From Panax quinquefolius (taxonomy: Eukaryota > Streptophyta > Magnoliopsida > Apiales > Araliaceae), in assembly GCA_020205615.1 (NCBI GenBank), contig CM035171.1:123818893-123882892 (forward strand): 64,000 nucleotides of DNA, read 5' to 3'. The position numbers were made by a program, and so were the translations under genes. Shown here piece by piece: positions 23,651-37,345 of this stretch. Under the pieces are notes generated by a model. The model made no database searches. It saw only the letters and a program-made list of their open reading frames with translations, and was not told where the DNA came from. Within the stretch, counting starts at the first letter, position 1. Every line of letters begins with the position of its first letter.

Positions 23651-23814
23651 ATATGATCTCTCCGAGATCTGGGAATAGAACTAGAGGGAGAGACGAGTAA
23701 ATCCTTCGCTAAAGGTGTCCTACCTAAGCTTATTTGTTAGTCGGGTCAAGATATAGGATATTATGTGATATATCGATTTCTTAATTAACCCTTATTTTAT
23801 GACAAGATTTGAGA

Positions 23815-25030
23815 ATGTCGAATCGAGAATATTAACAAAGGAGTAAATGAGACCGTGGAGATGCCTCAGACTCACCAACGAGGAGAACGTAACAAAAGTC
23901 GGGTAATGTTCCTCCCGCAACAACAACACCAATCGAAAGCGATGATGAACGAGGGATGTTTAGAAGCTTTTTGCAGCTCATGCAAAATCGCATTTAGGAG
24001 ACTCGTGTTCAAAATACAGAGAGAAATGATAGCAATTACGGTGGTCACAAATGCAAGCAGCTTCAAAGAGTCGGGACCACCGCACTTCGGGGAAAGCCGA
24101 TCCGATTAAGTGAGACGTGGTCAAACAAATTACCAAGATATTCGATGTCTCGGGATGCACGAGGAACAGAAGTTCCATTCGCCACCTTTATGTTCCGTAT
24201 GAGGCAGACATCGGTGGGAATCAGGAAGCGCACTCCATCCAAATCGCACTCAAAGATGTCACGGAGACGCTTTCAGAAATAAATTAATGACAAGTACTTC
24301 CCGAAAGTATTCATTATACGTAGGAAGAAAGTGGAGTTTATTAGACTAGAGTAGTAATAACACGACGGTCCCAAAGACGAGGCGGTTCATGAGTTATCCA
24401 GTGCTCAGACCTCATTCAGCGGAGAATGAGGAACGATGACGCGATGTTTCGAGAGGTTTGAAACCCGACATACGCCAAGATCTCATTTCTCATAAATTTT
24501 CTCTATTCAGATGTTGTCAATGTGGCTCAATTAGTTAGAGCGAGATAACGAAAGTACGCTCAACCGAGGGACCATAACCAGTGATCATACCAAGATAAAG
24601 CAAATATCGTAATAACGATAACCAAATGAGAAAGAAGAATACGGACAAAGGCTGTAACCACTCCGTGGTAATCGTGGCCATGAAAATAGAAGAAGTTTAG
24701 CCTGGAGGAGATTTTAAAAAGAGGAGATTCAACAACGCCATGTGAAGACGCCACCAAAAGAAACTAGTTTTATGGAGGAGAGAACGACCACCCATTATAT
24801 GCTTACAAATGCGAAAAGAGGGATATATCACCAAACCGCCCACAACAAATTTAAGGTATGCTATAATTGTGGAAAGGAAGGACATATCGCCGAGATCAGA
24901 CGAGATCTCGAAACCTAGTTCAATGGGAATGGTGACTCAAAAGATGTCCCGTAAAAGTCAAAGTCAACGATTCCGAAGAGCGCTTTGTCGCGATCGGTCA
25001 AAATGCGAGGAACCCGAACGGTTAGCACGC
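23815..25030 (+). pseudogene. gag of element B (broken)
   Basis: Start ATG 23815 by homology with A and F. The gag-core block with DKYF-like and EVEFIRLE-like segments is near 24290-24350. CCHC knuckle blocks are at about 24801-24835 and 24855-24892. Frameshifts and stops throughout. The match to the gag of A is close apart from indels. Confidence 0.75.
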
Positions 25031-25059
25031 GTTAGTTAATTAATTATAAATTTCAAGTA

Positions 25060-27490
25060 AGTATATACCTTACTAGATATCGGTTCTACCCATTCTTTAT
25101 CTCTTACTTATACCAACGCTTGAACTCGACTACGAGAAATTAAACTTCGACCTATCTCGTGGAGACTCCATTAGAGAAACTTTCATTACATCCGTTGTTT
25201 AAAAATCTTGCTTGATTCAAGTCAGCACTATCACATTACCCGTTAACCTTATTTCTATAGAGATATTTGCTTTTGATGTGATTTTAAGGTTAACTACTCA
25301 TCACGCCAAATTGATTATTTTCGTAAGGTCATAGTTTTCATATTCCTAAGCAACCCGTTATTCAATTCAAGCAATCAAACCATCAGAGTCAAACATTTTC
25401 ATATCAAGCCATTAAGTCATTCGCTTATTACGGATGTCAAGTTTTCTTAGTCCATGTTATGGATTCAATAAAGACACGCCGATTTGAATAATATTCTCGT
25501 TGTTATTGATTTTCCCCGACGATTTCCCTCAAGAATTTCGCTTACTCCCAAAGCCCGATATTAAATTTTGTATCGACTTTCAACCCTAGACAAAACTCAT
25601 TTCTAAAATCTCATATCGAATGGCTCCTATCAACTTCGTGAGTTAAAAATTCAACTATAGAATTTGGTACCGAGCCTTTATCTTGTGACTTTTCAGGAAT
25701 TCACCTGCCGCACTCCGTAGGGACGCCATATTCGCGCGATAAGAAACCGATAGGTGTCATTGTGACGCATATCCAAGATCGGGATACGAGTCACACATGA
25801 GAGCAACCTAAGTCAAGAATCGAAATACGTAGCTTTCAGGCTTAGTTGGTTATTATCGAGATTCGTCAAGGATATTCTCAATCGCTATTCCATTAACGCA
25901 AATTGACTCAGAGATACAAAATTCGAATGGAGCAAGGAATGTGGGAAGAGCTTCAAGAACTCAAGAGGAGACTCATTTCAAAGACATGTTCGACTCATGC
26001 CATCCTCGAAAAGCGAACGGGTAGCCGACGCGATGAGTAGAAGATCATATGCGAACGAAAAGCGATGATGTCAAGTATACGACAGAGCCAACTTTAATAG
26101 AAAAAGTTAAGGTCGCTTTCAAGCCACCGACCTTGAAGTTGATGCGTATGAAGAAGAAAGTACAAGAAGGAGCTATTCCTAAGCGAGAATCGATGAAGAA
26201 GGAATACTTCGAGTCCACTCTGACTTTCAGGTTCCTAACGACTTTGATTTGAAGTACAAGATTACGATGGAGGCACACAACACGCCATTTGCAATCCATC
26301 CTCGGGAGTACTAAAATGTATCGTGATCTTCAACATACATTTTGGTGGAACAATACGAAGAGAGAGATCGCAAAGTTTATCTCGATGTGTTTAACTTGTC
26401 AACGTAAAAGGCGCGAGCATCTTGTACCTAAGGGTCCGCTAAACCACTTGAGATTCCTAATGGAAGTGGGAACACATTACTATGGATTTCATTACGGTCT
26501 TCCTACGGTTTCTCAAGGCATCAATGCTATTTGGGTTATCATTGATAGATTAACCAAGTCTCGCTTTCATTTCTTACCGATACGGAGACTTATTCCTCGA
26601 ACGCCTTTCTCAGATGACGTGAATGAGATCAGGAGATCAGTATGGCATGCCAAGATCCATAGTTTTGATCGCGACCCAAGATTCACTTCAAGATTTTGGG
26701 TTAGCTTCAGCAAAAAGCTATGGGCACGAATTTATTTATCTGGCTGGGTATACCATCCTCAAACCATGGGCAATCGTAAAGGACTACTCAAACTCTCAAG
26801 ATATATTAAAACTCGTGGTCCTAGATTTCAAAGGAAGTCGATAAGTATTTGCCATCGTGGGAATTCTCATACAACAATAGTTATTAAACAAATATAGTAT
26901 GGTTCCATTCAAGCATTATATGGACAAAAATGTCGCTTCTCCAATATGTTGGGATGAGGTGGGTGAAGCAACATTGTTGGGACCCGAAAGTTAGACGTAT
27001 GACTCACCGAAAAGATCCAAATGATTCGACAACGATACAAACCAAGACAAGATCGACAAAAGAGTTATGCGGATCTTCATCGAAAGGACGGGAATTTAAT
27101 GTAGGGATCATGATTGTCATGAAGTCGCTTCCACGGAAGGGAGTTACAAGATTTGGGAAGAGAGGAAAGCTCAATCCACGATTTATCGTCCATTTCAAAT
27201 TCTCGACCGAGTAGGAAATGTAGCCTATGTACTCATACATTCTCCGAGTATGTCTCGTGTTCATAATGTGTTTCACATATCCGCATTTCAGAATATGTGA
27301 AAGACCCGAACCACGCTATCGAAGTTAGAACCCACGAGATAAATCAAGACTTAACGTATGAGGAGGTAATTGCCAAGATTTTGATAGAAGGAGCACGTCC
27401 CACGCCAAGAAAGGTCATACCACAAGTTAAAGTTTTGTGGAGGAATCATGCTATAGAGGAAATGACCGAATTGAAACTAAAATGAAAGCG
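25060..27490 (+). pseudogene. pol of element B: PR, RT/RH remnants, integrase, chromodomain (broken)
   Basis: The protease active site reads LDIGSTHS (25074-25097), that is Asp-Ile-Gly for the normal Asp-Thr-Gly. The RT core and RNase H deletions are shared with A (25600-26030). Integrase keeps a 202-codon open frame (26289-26897) with YRDLQHTFWWNNTKRE, ISMCLTCQRK, AIWVIIDRLTKSR and DRDPRFTSRFWVS, but local frame changes have scrambled the segments in between. A chromodomain remnant is at 27330-27485 ([30 protein letters not shown]). No functional protein is expected. Confidence 0.85.
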
Positions 27491-27561
27491 AGGTATCCTC
27501 ACCTTTTCAAACACTGTGTATCGTACGCCAATTTCGAGGACTAAATTTCATAAGAGGGAGG

Positions 27562-30278
27562 TCAGAAGACCTCAAATTTTTAAATAAAAAGGAATTTCCT
27601 TTATTTATTATTTTGAAATAGTAAGGGTTGATTTGATTAATGTGATAGTTAAGGGTTAAATACGCAAATATTTCAAAATAAGCAAGTGGTTATAAAATAT
27701 TCATTATCGCTTGAATATTCGTTGGTCGTGGAATATTCATCGCTTGGAATATTCGTATTTACGGCAAGTAGCCCATGTGTGGGCCCCATAACTGAAAGTG
27801 ATCGATGAAGAAAACGACAAATATAAGTTGTTTTAAATAATCTGCAGAAGTTGTTACCAAGTATCATTGAATACCCTTGGTTAAAACACACTAATACGCT
27901 GCTGTCAACAAGAAGAGTACCAGATTGCACCAATTATTGATTCTTACGTAAGAAGGCACTACTCAATAATGGTTACAAAGAATTACCGCTCAAAGATTTT
28001 ATCGAAAGTTAATAATTGTCATATTGATATTTTATATCATTGTTGTTTCAATAATCACATTACACAAAGATTTTCATTATCGGCAATAATTCATATTATC
28101 CTAATAATATTATTAGATAACATTATTGGCAATGTCTAGAAAGTTCGCTCTAAGGAGAGGTTTGGTCACCTAATCATGCCACCAAGAAGAAGAAAAATTC
28201 TTATCGAAAGCCCCTTTCCTGAACCGCCTCGTCATTAATATCAGTGATTCTCGTAATATTATTTGTGAATAATTAATTATTGATTTATATGATGAGGAAA
28301 ATATTGATTTTATGTGGATATAGATGGAGAAAATTTTTAAATGACAATTGTTGAAAATTAATATTTTATCTTTTTCTCGATAAAATAATTCATTTAAATA
28401 TATTATTTTAATAATATATTAACTATGATATTTTTACAACGAATGTGGGATATATGAGTATACGAGGAGGAAGAGTATTTTTGTTGCAATAAATGTTTAA
28501 AACATGTTAAACATGCTCATGACCCCATTTATCGACCGAAATTTGATTATAAATTTCGTAAAATCGCCTGCTTGTGGGATTTCTACCAATTTCTATTTGG
28601 AATTTGGAAAACTTTCTTCTGCAAAGTTGTAGAGAATTGAATTTCCTATAAAACTCAAGCGAGATTCGAATTTTCTGATGAAAGGGCTATTTATTATGAA
28701 TTATTGAAGTTCAAGTTCAAATAATTAATTTTTGAAGTTTAAATTATTTTTTTTTAGAAAAACGTTTTTCAAATTTTGTTGGCCATCTTTAACATGTGCT
28801 TGATGGCTGAGATCAGATTGTCTAGATATGCGTAGAAATTTATTAAATATATTATTATTATATTAAATTTTCTTTTTGTTGTTCTAAGCAATTTCCTATA
28901 AATAGGGTGCTTAGTTTAAATTGAAAATCACACCGTAAACTCAAGTTTTCTCTCTATATTATCGAGCGATTCTTGTGAGTATTTTGAGTATACTTTGAGT
29001 ATTGCTATACTAAGCAAGTCCAAGTCATAGCCTATATCCTGTTTCAAATAAAGACTGATCTTTCGAGGTAAGTGGATATTATTTTTTCAGAATGATATTA
29101 TTTCTTCAATATCATTATAATCAAATGTCGATCCAAGTTTTTATCAAATTTGAACTTTTTCATGCTTGGGTTACTATTCATGGGTTACTATTCATGAGTT
29201 ACTATTCACGAGTTACTATTCACGAAGTTACTATTCACGAAGTTACTATTCACGAAGTACTATTCATGTAAGTCGTGAAGATGTTTTTGTGGAATTTCTA
29301 TCTTTTGTGTCTGAGTTACTATTCACGATATCTAAGACTATTCACGATACTAAGACTATTCACGATACTGTACTTATTCAATCAAAAATAAAATTTCTTC
29401 TTTTCGTCTAAAATATCTATTCGGATACTAACTCGATCAGATCCATGTTTTGATCATTCTCAATTTTACACCACTACGATTATTTTTGAGGTATTTTTGG
29501 GCGTGATAAAACCAAGTACGAATCCTTAATCCTTAATCCTCACATTTTGTTTCACCGGATTCGCTTTTAAAATATTTTTCATCATCCTCGCCTTAAATGA
29601 TGATATTATTGAATATCTTCGCCCAGAAGTGCAAAAGATGAATGATTTCTCAAGAATATCTTTGGCCCAGAGTAAAGATGAACAGTGTCGAGATGAATAC
29701 GACCGATTGATTAATATCTTTCGCCTCAGAGTAAAAAGATGAACAGTGTTTAAATGAATACGACTAATCGATGAATATCTTCGCCTCAGAAGTGCAAAGA
29801 TGAATATTTGATTCCGATGCATATCGATTGATGTTACAGGATAAAATATTGATGATGGACTGTTAAATTCATAGATTATAGTAGATTTCATTCTCTACGT
29901 AACTCTTCTATGAATTATTATTTCACGCCATAATATTGATCCGAAACTTGTCATTCTATCAGATTCTATCGATTTTTTCCCTCGTCAAGACTAACGATAA
30001 TTTGTCAGATATTATCTTAGTCATAATATTCTTTATCGGGCTAGTTGAGCTCACCCTTTTCCTCGTTGTTCCATTTTTTCTCGTGAGGCTAGAATGTAAA
30101 TAAGTACTAGCTGTGGGTAATGGAATGAAGGTTCTAGAGAGAGTTGTTTAGTAGTCCTCACCATTTTTGTAAAATAATGAATCAATAATTATGATGGGGA
30201 TTTATTTGAGTATAGATATTGTCTGTAAGACAATATTATATTTAAACTCATTAAGATATATTAAATTTCACAACATAT
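27562..30278 (+). repeat. 3' LTR of element B, lacking about the last 100 bp
   Basis: Starts TCAGAAGACCTCAAAT after purine tract 27551-27561. TATA about 28897, GTAAGT 29068, TTACTATTCACGA array 29165-29375, hairpin units 29610-29815. It stops at about ATTTCACAACATATAT and then meets a reversed Tk2 LTR. Confidence 0.88.
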
Positions 30279-30289
30279 ATACTTCCATT

Positions 30290-31558
30290 ATTTTAAAAAA
30301 TCTACTATTTTTTAAAAGGTTTTTTCATCACTACTATAATTGAGACTCAAATTTTAATAAATATTTCACATCATCGAATCACCCCGCACTACTACCAAGG
30401 ATATTCTTTAAGATCACGACACAATTATTCATGCACCACGGGCCAAGAATATTTGTGTATTCATTAATGGTCATGATCATGCCAACAACATCCATCAATG
30501 CACTACGGGCCAATCGAGGATTTTTACCACATCATTTGTAACATTACTGGCCATGATTACACCTCAATAGTCTCCTCGTCATAATCATACCAAGTCCATC
30601 TACGCACTACAAAAGCCATGTATTTACTTTCAACATAATATAAACATGAGGATGATGATGATATATGATATTCAATAAAATAAGTTCAAGAATTAATTTA
30701 TCTAGGAACCAATAACATCCAAACTCACAACACGATACTACTTTGTAGAGTAAAATTCAAGAATCTTTGAGAAGAATATTTTCATGAAAGGATACTGGAT
30801 GAAGCTTGAAATATCAAGGATATTCCACTAATTTCATGGAGTATAAGTCAAAGTTTTAACCAACCGGGTATAATAAAGAATGGAATAACAAAAGAAATCA
30901 CCATGCATGCGATAGATCTTACAGCATGAGTTATTCCAATGTAATAATAAATAACGAATTCAGTCCCACAGAAACGCATGTGAACAAAGATATATTTTTA
31001 ATCAACACATATTTAATCTTTCAACAATTATTAATCATTTATAACTTGTCGCCTCAATTATTGATTTAATACTATAACATATTATACGAGATGATATACC
31101 GTGACAATAATTAAATCAATAATATAAGAGATATGATGCAAAAGAATTACTATAGCAATAATCGAGCATACCGAATGACTTCTCACGTAAACATCAATAA
31201 TCAATATCGTGTGCTACTATATCAACTACGCCAGACATCGCTTTTTACTACCGGGTAGTTCAACAGCTTTAACGGTAACACCTCTGCCGTTATTTTTATA
31301 GAAAGATAATTTTGTCGCTTTCTAACTACGACAATACTTCCGCCAATGGGGTCCACTAATGATTGAGCCGTCGCATTTAATATTCCCCACAAAAAAGAAT
31401 ATTCCCAAACCAAACGAATATTTTAAAACAACTTGCTTACTTTGCAAAAATTTATAAATATTACCTACAACTATAACATTATATCAAATTTATTCCATAA
31501 TATTCAAAAATAATATTTATAGAAAATTCATCTTTATTTATAAAAGTTGGGGTCTTCT
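30290..31558 (-). repeat. Tk2 LTR remnant with internal deletion
   Basis: Reversed relative to the LTR at 37358-39917. It runs from TCTACTATTTTTT (near the LTR 3' end) to GTTGGGGTCTT (the LTR 5' end). At about 30980-30996 it jumps from sequence matching 49160 to sequence matching 52680. About 800 bp, including the TATA box and the repeat arrays beside it, are therefore missing. It could be the displaced 3' LTR of element F, but no adjoining purine tract or pol is left to prove it. Confidence 0.8.
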
Positions 31559-33121
31559 TGTGACGCCCCAAAATAGGTATACATCACCCATTCCGAGTTG
31601 TCAATACATGGCACGTAAACAACTACAACTTTATTATTACAACAAGAAACTGAGTTTAAATACAAATATTATCTTCTGTATAATATCTATACTCAAATAA
31701 ATCCTCATCACATTTATTGATATATTATTTTACAAAATGGTGAGGACTACTAAACAATTTTTTTCTAAAACCTTCATTCCATACCCCGACTAATTGCACT
31801 CGCTATATTCTCGCCTCCCGAGAAGAAAAATGGAACAAAAGGAAAAGGGTGAGCTCAACTAGCTCAAGAAAGAATATTATGACTAATATAATATACAACA
31901 AATTATCGTTAGTCTTCAACAGAAAAAATCTAATGAATACAATAGACAACAAATTTTAAATCAATATTCGCAATGGAAATAATAATTCATTAGAAGAGTT
32001 AAGTAGAGAATGTAAACTAATCTAAAAGTTCATCTAAAAGTTCATCGCCTATCTTTTATCCCGTAAACATCAATCAATATACATCCGAATCAAATATTCA
32101 TCTTTGCACTACAAACCAAAGATATTCATCACCGTCATGTTCATCTAAACACTGCTCATCTTTGCACTACTACCAAAGATATTCTTCGAAATCATTCATC
32201 TTTGCACCACACGTGCCAAAGATATTCAATAATATCATCATTTAAGATCGAGGATGATGAAAAATATTTTAAAGAAACGAATCCAAAGAAACAAAATGAC
32301 AAGGATTAAGGATTAAGGATTCGTACTTTGTTTTATCCATGTTCAAAAATACCTCAAAAATAATCATAAGTGGTGTAAAATTCAAGAATGATCAAAACAT
32401 GGATACAATCAAAGCTAGTATCCGTAATAGATATTTTGGACAAAAAGAAGAAATTTTATTTTTGGTGAATAGTGCCATATACGTAAATAAGTAACTCACA
32501 CACCAAAAGATAGAAATTCCACAAAAACATCTTCACGCTTCATAGAATAGTACTCGTGAATAGTAACTCGTGAATAAGAACTCATGAATAAGAACCCCGA
32601 CATGAAAAAGTTCCAAATTTGAGAAAAGTTCAAACCAATATTTCAAAGATAATGATATCAAGAAATAATATCATTTGAGAAGAAAATAACATCCCTTACC
32701 TCGAAAGATCAAGATTTAAATGAAACACCGGATATAGGCTATGACTTGGACTTGCACTGTATAGAAATACTCAAAGTATACTCAAAATACTCACAAGAAT
32801 ACGCTCGATAATATAGAGAGAGAAAACTTCAGTTTCTGGTGTGATTTTCAATTCTAACCTAAGCACCATATTTATAGAAATTGCTTAGAACACCAAAGCG
32901 TAAAATTTAATATAATAATATTATATATATTACAAATTCTCTACGCACCTAGAACCATCTAAATTCAAAGAACTTGCATGTGTTTAATGAGGCTAACCAA
33001 ACACAAAAAAATGTTTTTGAAATAAAAATATTTTAAACTTCCAAAATCAATTATTTTGAGCTTCGAACTTCAATAATTCATAATAAATAGCTCTTTCATC
33101 GTAAAATTTGAATCTCATGAG
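31559..33121 (-). repeat. Truncated Tk1 LTR, minus strand
   Basis: Begins TGTGACGCCCCAAAATAGG (the LTR 3' end reversed) and follows the solo LTR at 49730 until AATCTCATGA at 33120. There it switches to gag of element C. It keeps the minus-strand TATA (32869-32876), hairpin units (32090-32230) and the TTACTATTCACGA array (32465-32600). About 1.1 kb of the LTR 5' part is missing. Confidence 0.82.
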
Positions 33122-33890
33122 AAGTTCCAAATCTGCATCAAGATATCTTGGGAGAAGTTCCAGAGTTGCTTCAACGACAAATACTTTCCCGAAAGTATTC
33201 GCCATACGTATGAAGGAGGTGGAGTTTATCAAGTTGAAACAAAACAATATGACCGTGTCGCAAATACGAGGCAAAATTTGCGAGTTATAACTAGTTCAAG
33301 TCCCACTTGGTGGATAATGAAGAGAATGGCGCGAATGTTTTTAAGAGGTTTGAAGTTTTAGAGATACGCCAACATCTTATTTCTCATAAACCGTGTTTGT
33401 ATTCAGATGTTGTAAATAGGGCTCGCGATTAGTGGAAGTAGCGATAATGAGTCAACGAACTAAAAGAGAGCGGTAACAAAATTATAATACCAAATGAGAA
33501 TAGTCATCGAAAGGTGACAACAAGCGTGGAGGGAATCAACAGGCGGATATGGTAACCACTTGGTGGTAATCGTGGAGAAAACAATAAGAATGGACATTTC
33601 AAGAAAAGGAGATTCAACAATGATGGAAAGACGCCAAGACCAAAGACCCATTGTTAAGGAAGGAGAAAGACCACCTATCATATGCTTCAAATGCGGAGGA
33701 GAGGGACACATCACCAAACTCACGTCATGCCGTCCAAAGCATGTTATAATTGTGGAAGAGAGGTCACTTAGCTCGATTTTGTCATTTCATCAAGACAAAT
33801 TCAACAGGATGGAGGCACCAAAGGCCATCCCGTAAAATTCAAAACCTAGAAATAAGAGGGGAGAGCATTTGTTGTGACCTCCCAAAGAGC
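33122..33890 (+). pseudogene. gag of element C, N-terminus missing, frameshifted
   Basis: Recognisable gag core (DKYFPESIRH-like, then VEFIKLKQNNMTVSQIRGK at 33222-33279). First CCHC knuckle CFKCGGEGHIT at about 33683-33716, second CYNCGRE-like at about 33742-33765. Two knuckles in tandem suit nucleic-acid binding by the nucleocapsid part. Several frameshifts. Confidence 0.75.
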
Positions 33891-33929
33891 AAGGAATCCG
33901 AATGAGGTCATCACGGTAAGATTATCATA

Positions 33930-36900
33930 AACTCTAATGAAGTCTATACTTTATTTGATACCGGTTTCTACCCATTCTTTTATTTCTCCTACTTGCGCAT
34001 CGATTAAATTTGACTCGGAGAAATTAGACTTTGACTTATCTGTGAAAACTCCGCTTGGGAGAAACCTTCATTACATCCACTCGCTTATAAGTCTTGTTTG
34101 GTTCAAATCGGTACCCTCACATTACCTCGTCGATCTTATTTCATTAAAAATACTTGCATTTGACGTGATTCTAGGATTGATTGGTTAACTACTTATCATG
34201 CAAAAATTGATTGTTTTCGTAAGGTTGTTAGCTTTCATATTCCTAATCAACCTATTATCGCGAATTCAAACGACCAAACCATTAAAATCAATCACGGTCA
34301 TCTCAAGCCATAAAGCTATTCGCTTATTGAAAAACGGATGTCAAGCTTTCTTAGCTCATGTCACGATTTAAATAAAAATACGCCGCTTTTAAACGATATT
34401 CCTATTGTTAATAAATTTCCGACGATTCCCAAGAACTTCCCGCCTACCCCAGAAAGTGAAATTGAATTTTGTATCGACCTTGAACTGGTACAAAACCTAT
34501 TTCCAAAGCCCCATATCGAATAGCTCTATTGAACTTCGTGAGTTAAAGACCCAACCGCAGGAATTGTTAGACATCGGCTTTATTCGTCCTAAGTACTTCT
34601 CCTTGGGGTGCTCCTGCTCTATTCGTGAAGAAGAAAAAGATGGGAGTATGCGACTTTGTATTGATTATCGGAGTCAATCATGTCACCATCAAAAATAGGT
34701 ATCCATTGCCACGTATTGATGACCCGTTTGACCAAATGCAAGGAGCCAAATTCTTTTCAAAGATTGATCTTTGTTCGGATATCACCAATTGAAGATTAGA
34801 ACCACCGACATACCAAAGACGACTTTCGTAACTCAGACGGGCATTATGAATTCCTAGTCATGTCCTTTGGATCGACTAATGCTCCCGCCGCCTTCCATGG
34901 ATATGATGAACCGAGTATTCAAGGAATATTTAGATCACTTTGTGGTCGCTTTATTGATGACATCCTTATTTATTCCAAAAGCCGTGAAGATCATGAAAGC
35001 AACACTTGAGGTCGACACTCCAAAAGCTTCGTGAATATAAGCTTTATGCCAAGTTGAAGAAATGCGAGTTCGGCAAGAAGTAGCATTCCTTGGGCACGTG
35101 GTATCAAGTCATGGAATATCTGCTTGACCCAAAGAAAGATTGAAGCTATTCAAAGTCGGGAACAACCTAAATCGATGGACCGGCACGTAGCTTTCTGGTT
35201 TAAATTTGGTTATTATCGGAGATTCGTGGAAGGATTTTCTCGAATCGCTATTCCATCGACTCAAATGACTCGGAAAGATACAAAGTTCGGTTGGAGCGAA
35301 GAATGTGAGAAGAGTTTTCAAGAACTCAAGAGAGACTTATTTCAAAGACTGCTCGACAATACCATCCTGCTCGGAGGATTTGTCATCTACAAAGGTGATG
35401 CTTCGTGCAAAGGGGTCGGGATGTGTTTTTATATGCAACATGGAAAAGTTATAGCTTTATGCCTCATGACAACTCAAAGAATATGAGAGGAATTATCCTA
35501 CTCACGATCTAGAGTTAGCAATTTATTGTCTTCTTGACTTAAAATTTGGAGGCATTACTTGTATGGGGAGAAAGTGGAGATCTTTACGGATCATAAAAGC
35601 CTCAAATATTTCTTCACTCAAAAGGAACTCAACATGCGACAACGACGTTGGCTTGAATCTGTTGAAAGATTATGATCATACCATCCAATACCATCCTCGA
35701 AAAGTGAACGTGGTAGGTAATGACGATTGAGTAGAAAATCATACGCAAGTACAAGTGCGATATTGTCAACGCAAAAGGCCCATTTTGTGTGACTTGCAAA
35801 GGATGGAGATAGAATTAAAGACTCTGGACGCGTGTGATGATAAAGCGAGTATCGAGTAACCAAACTTTAATTGATAAAGTTAAAGTCGCTCAAGCTACGC
35901 ACACGAGGTGATGCGTGTATGAGGAAGAAAGTCAAGAAGGTGCTATCACGGGAAGCAAGAATCGATGAAGAAGGAATACTTGAGTCAACTCCGGACTTTG
36001 TGTTCCTAACGACCACGATTTAAAGTATAATATCATGATGGAGGCACCAACACACCATTTGCAATCCATCTCGGGAGTACCAAAATGTATCATGATATTT
36101 GTCATACATTTTTTGGTGGAGCAATACGAAGAGAGAGATATATATTTGTTTATCTCAAGGTGTCTAACTTGTCAACGAGTTAAAGCGGAGCATCAAGTAC
36201 CAAAAGGTCCATTGCAACCACTTGAAATTCCGAATGGAAGTGGGAGCACATTACCATGGATTTCAAGCACTGGCCTTCCTAAGGTTTCTCAAGGCATTGA
36301 TGCGATTTGGGTCATTGTTGATAGGTTGACCAAGTCTCGCTTCATTTCTTACCGATACACGAGAAACTTATACACTTGAACGCCTTGCTCAGTATGTACA
36401 TAAACGAGATTGTAAGATCGCATGGTATGCCGATATCCATAGTTTCGATCGAGACCCAAGATTCACTTCACGATTTTGGGTTAGTTTGCAAAAAGCTATG
36501 GGCACAGACTTCACGATTTAGCTTCGGCGATATCATCCTCGCATTTTAGACGGACAATGGAGAGGACTATTCAAACTCTTGAAGATCTATTAAGACTCAG
36601 TGTCCTTGATTTCAAGGGAGTTGGGACAAGTTCTTACCATTGGTGGAGTTTTCCTACAACAACAGCTTATCAAGCAAGTATTGGCATGGCTCCATTCGAG
36701 CGTTGTATGGAAGAAAGTGTCGTTCTCCAAAGATCTTTGGGATGAGGTGGGTGAAGCAACGTTGTTGGGACCAGAGTTGAGTACGTATGACTACTTAAAA
36801 GATTCAAACGATCCGACAACGATAAAAACCTCACAAAATCGATAAAAGAGTTATCTTGATCTTCATCGAAAGGACGTGGAATTCGATATAGAGATCATGT

Positions 36901-37335
36901 GTTGTTAAGAGTTGCTCCATGGAAAGGAGTTACAAGATTTGGAAAGAGAGAAAACTTAACCCTCGATTCATCTGGTCCATTTTAATCCTCGATCGAGTAG
37001 GAATCGTGGCCTATAGACTCGCTTTCCGCCAAATATGTCTCGTGTTCATAACGTTTTCACATATCTATGTTACGTAAATATGTGAAAGACTGAACCATAT
37101 TATTGAAAGTTAGAACCGGATTTAAATAAGCGGAAGATTTGACGTATGAAGAGTGTTCCTGTTCAAATTTTGGATAAGAAGGAACATATTCTACGCTCCA
37201 AGGTTATACCTCAAGTCAAAGTTTTGTGGAGGAACCACGATGTTGAGAAATGACTTGGGAGTTAGAATCAAAATGAAATCAAGGTATCCTTACCTCTTCG
37301 ACATACCAGTGTATCGCACCCTAATTTCGAGGGCT
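33930..37335 (+). pseudogene. pol of element C: PR-RT-RH-INT-chromodomain (frameshifted)
   Basis: Protease DTG at 33957-33965, one extra base after it shifting the frame, then DVILG near 34161. RT has [17 protein letters not shown] (34630-34670), a SKIDL-like block (34755), MSFG (34861) and the FIDDILIYS catalytic block (34950-34976). RNase H runs about 35380-35745 (IYKGDASCKG-like start, [14 protein letters not shown] block near 35580). Integrase HHCC region is about 36035-36180 and the core has AIWVIVDRLTKSRF (36305-36346). A chromodomain lies at about 37135-37335 with [13 protein letters not shown], the group-typical aromatic/basic core. Frames change repeatedly, so it is inactive. The chromodomain supports a chromovirus of Tekay/Del type. 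Confidence 0.88.
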
Positions 37336-37345
37336 TAAATTTCAT

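Larger units (their letters stand above)
20805..30278 (+). mobile_element. Element B: Ty3/gypsy chromovirus (Tk1), near-copy of A
   Basis: Layout as in element A: 5' LTR 20805-23632, primer site, gag, shortened pol, purine tract 27551-27561, 3' LTR 27562-30278. The internal region is about 3.93 kb. It lacks the same RT core and RNase H segments and its 3' LTR also stops about 100 bp early. The distance between equivalent points in A and B is about 10.0 kb. Differences from A are mostly indels of one to a few bases. Confidence 0.92.

Noticed and set aside
29526..29891. 121-codon minus-strand frame in the 3' LTR of B
   Set aside because: It lies in the repeated hairpin units of the LTR and is not kept open in the other LTR copies.
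10832..30278. Elements A and B as a simple tandem segmental duplication of one locus
   Set aside because: The spacer after A and the sequence after B differ and the left flanks do not match, so separate insertions of sister copies are at least as likely. Left open in the findings.
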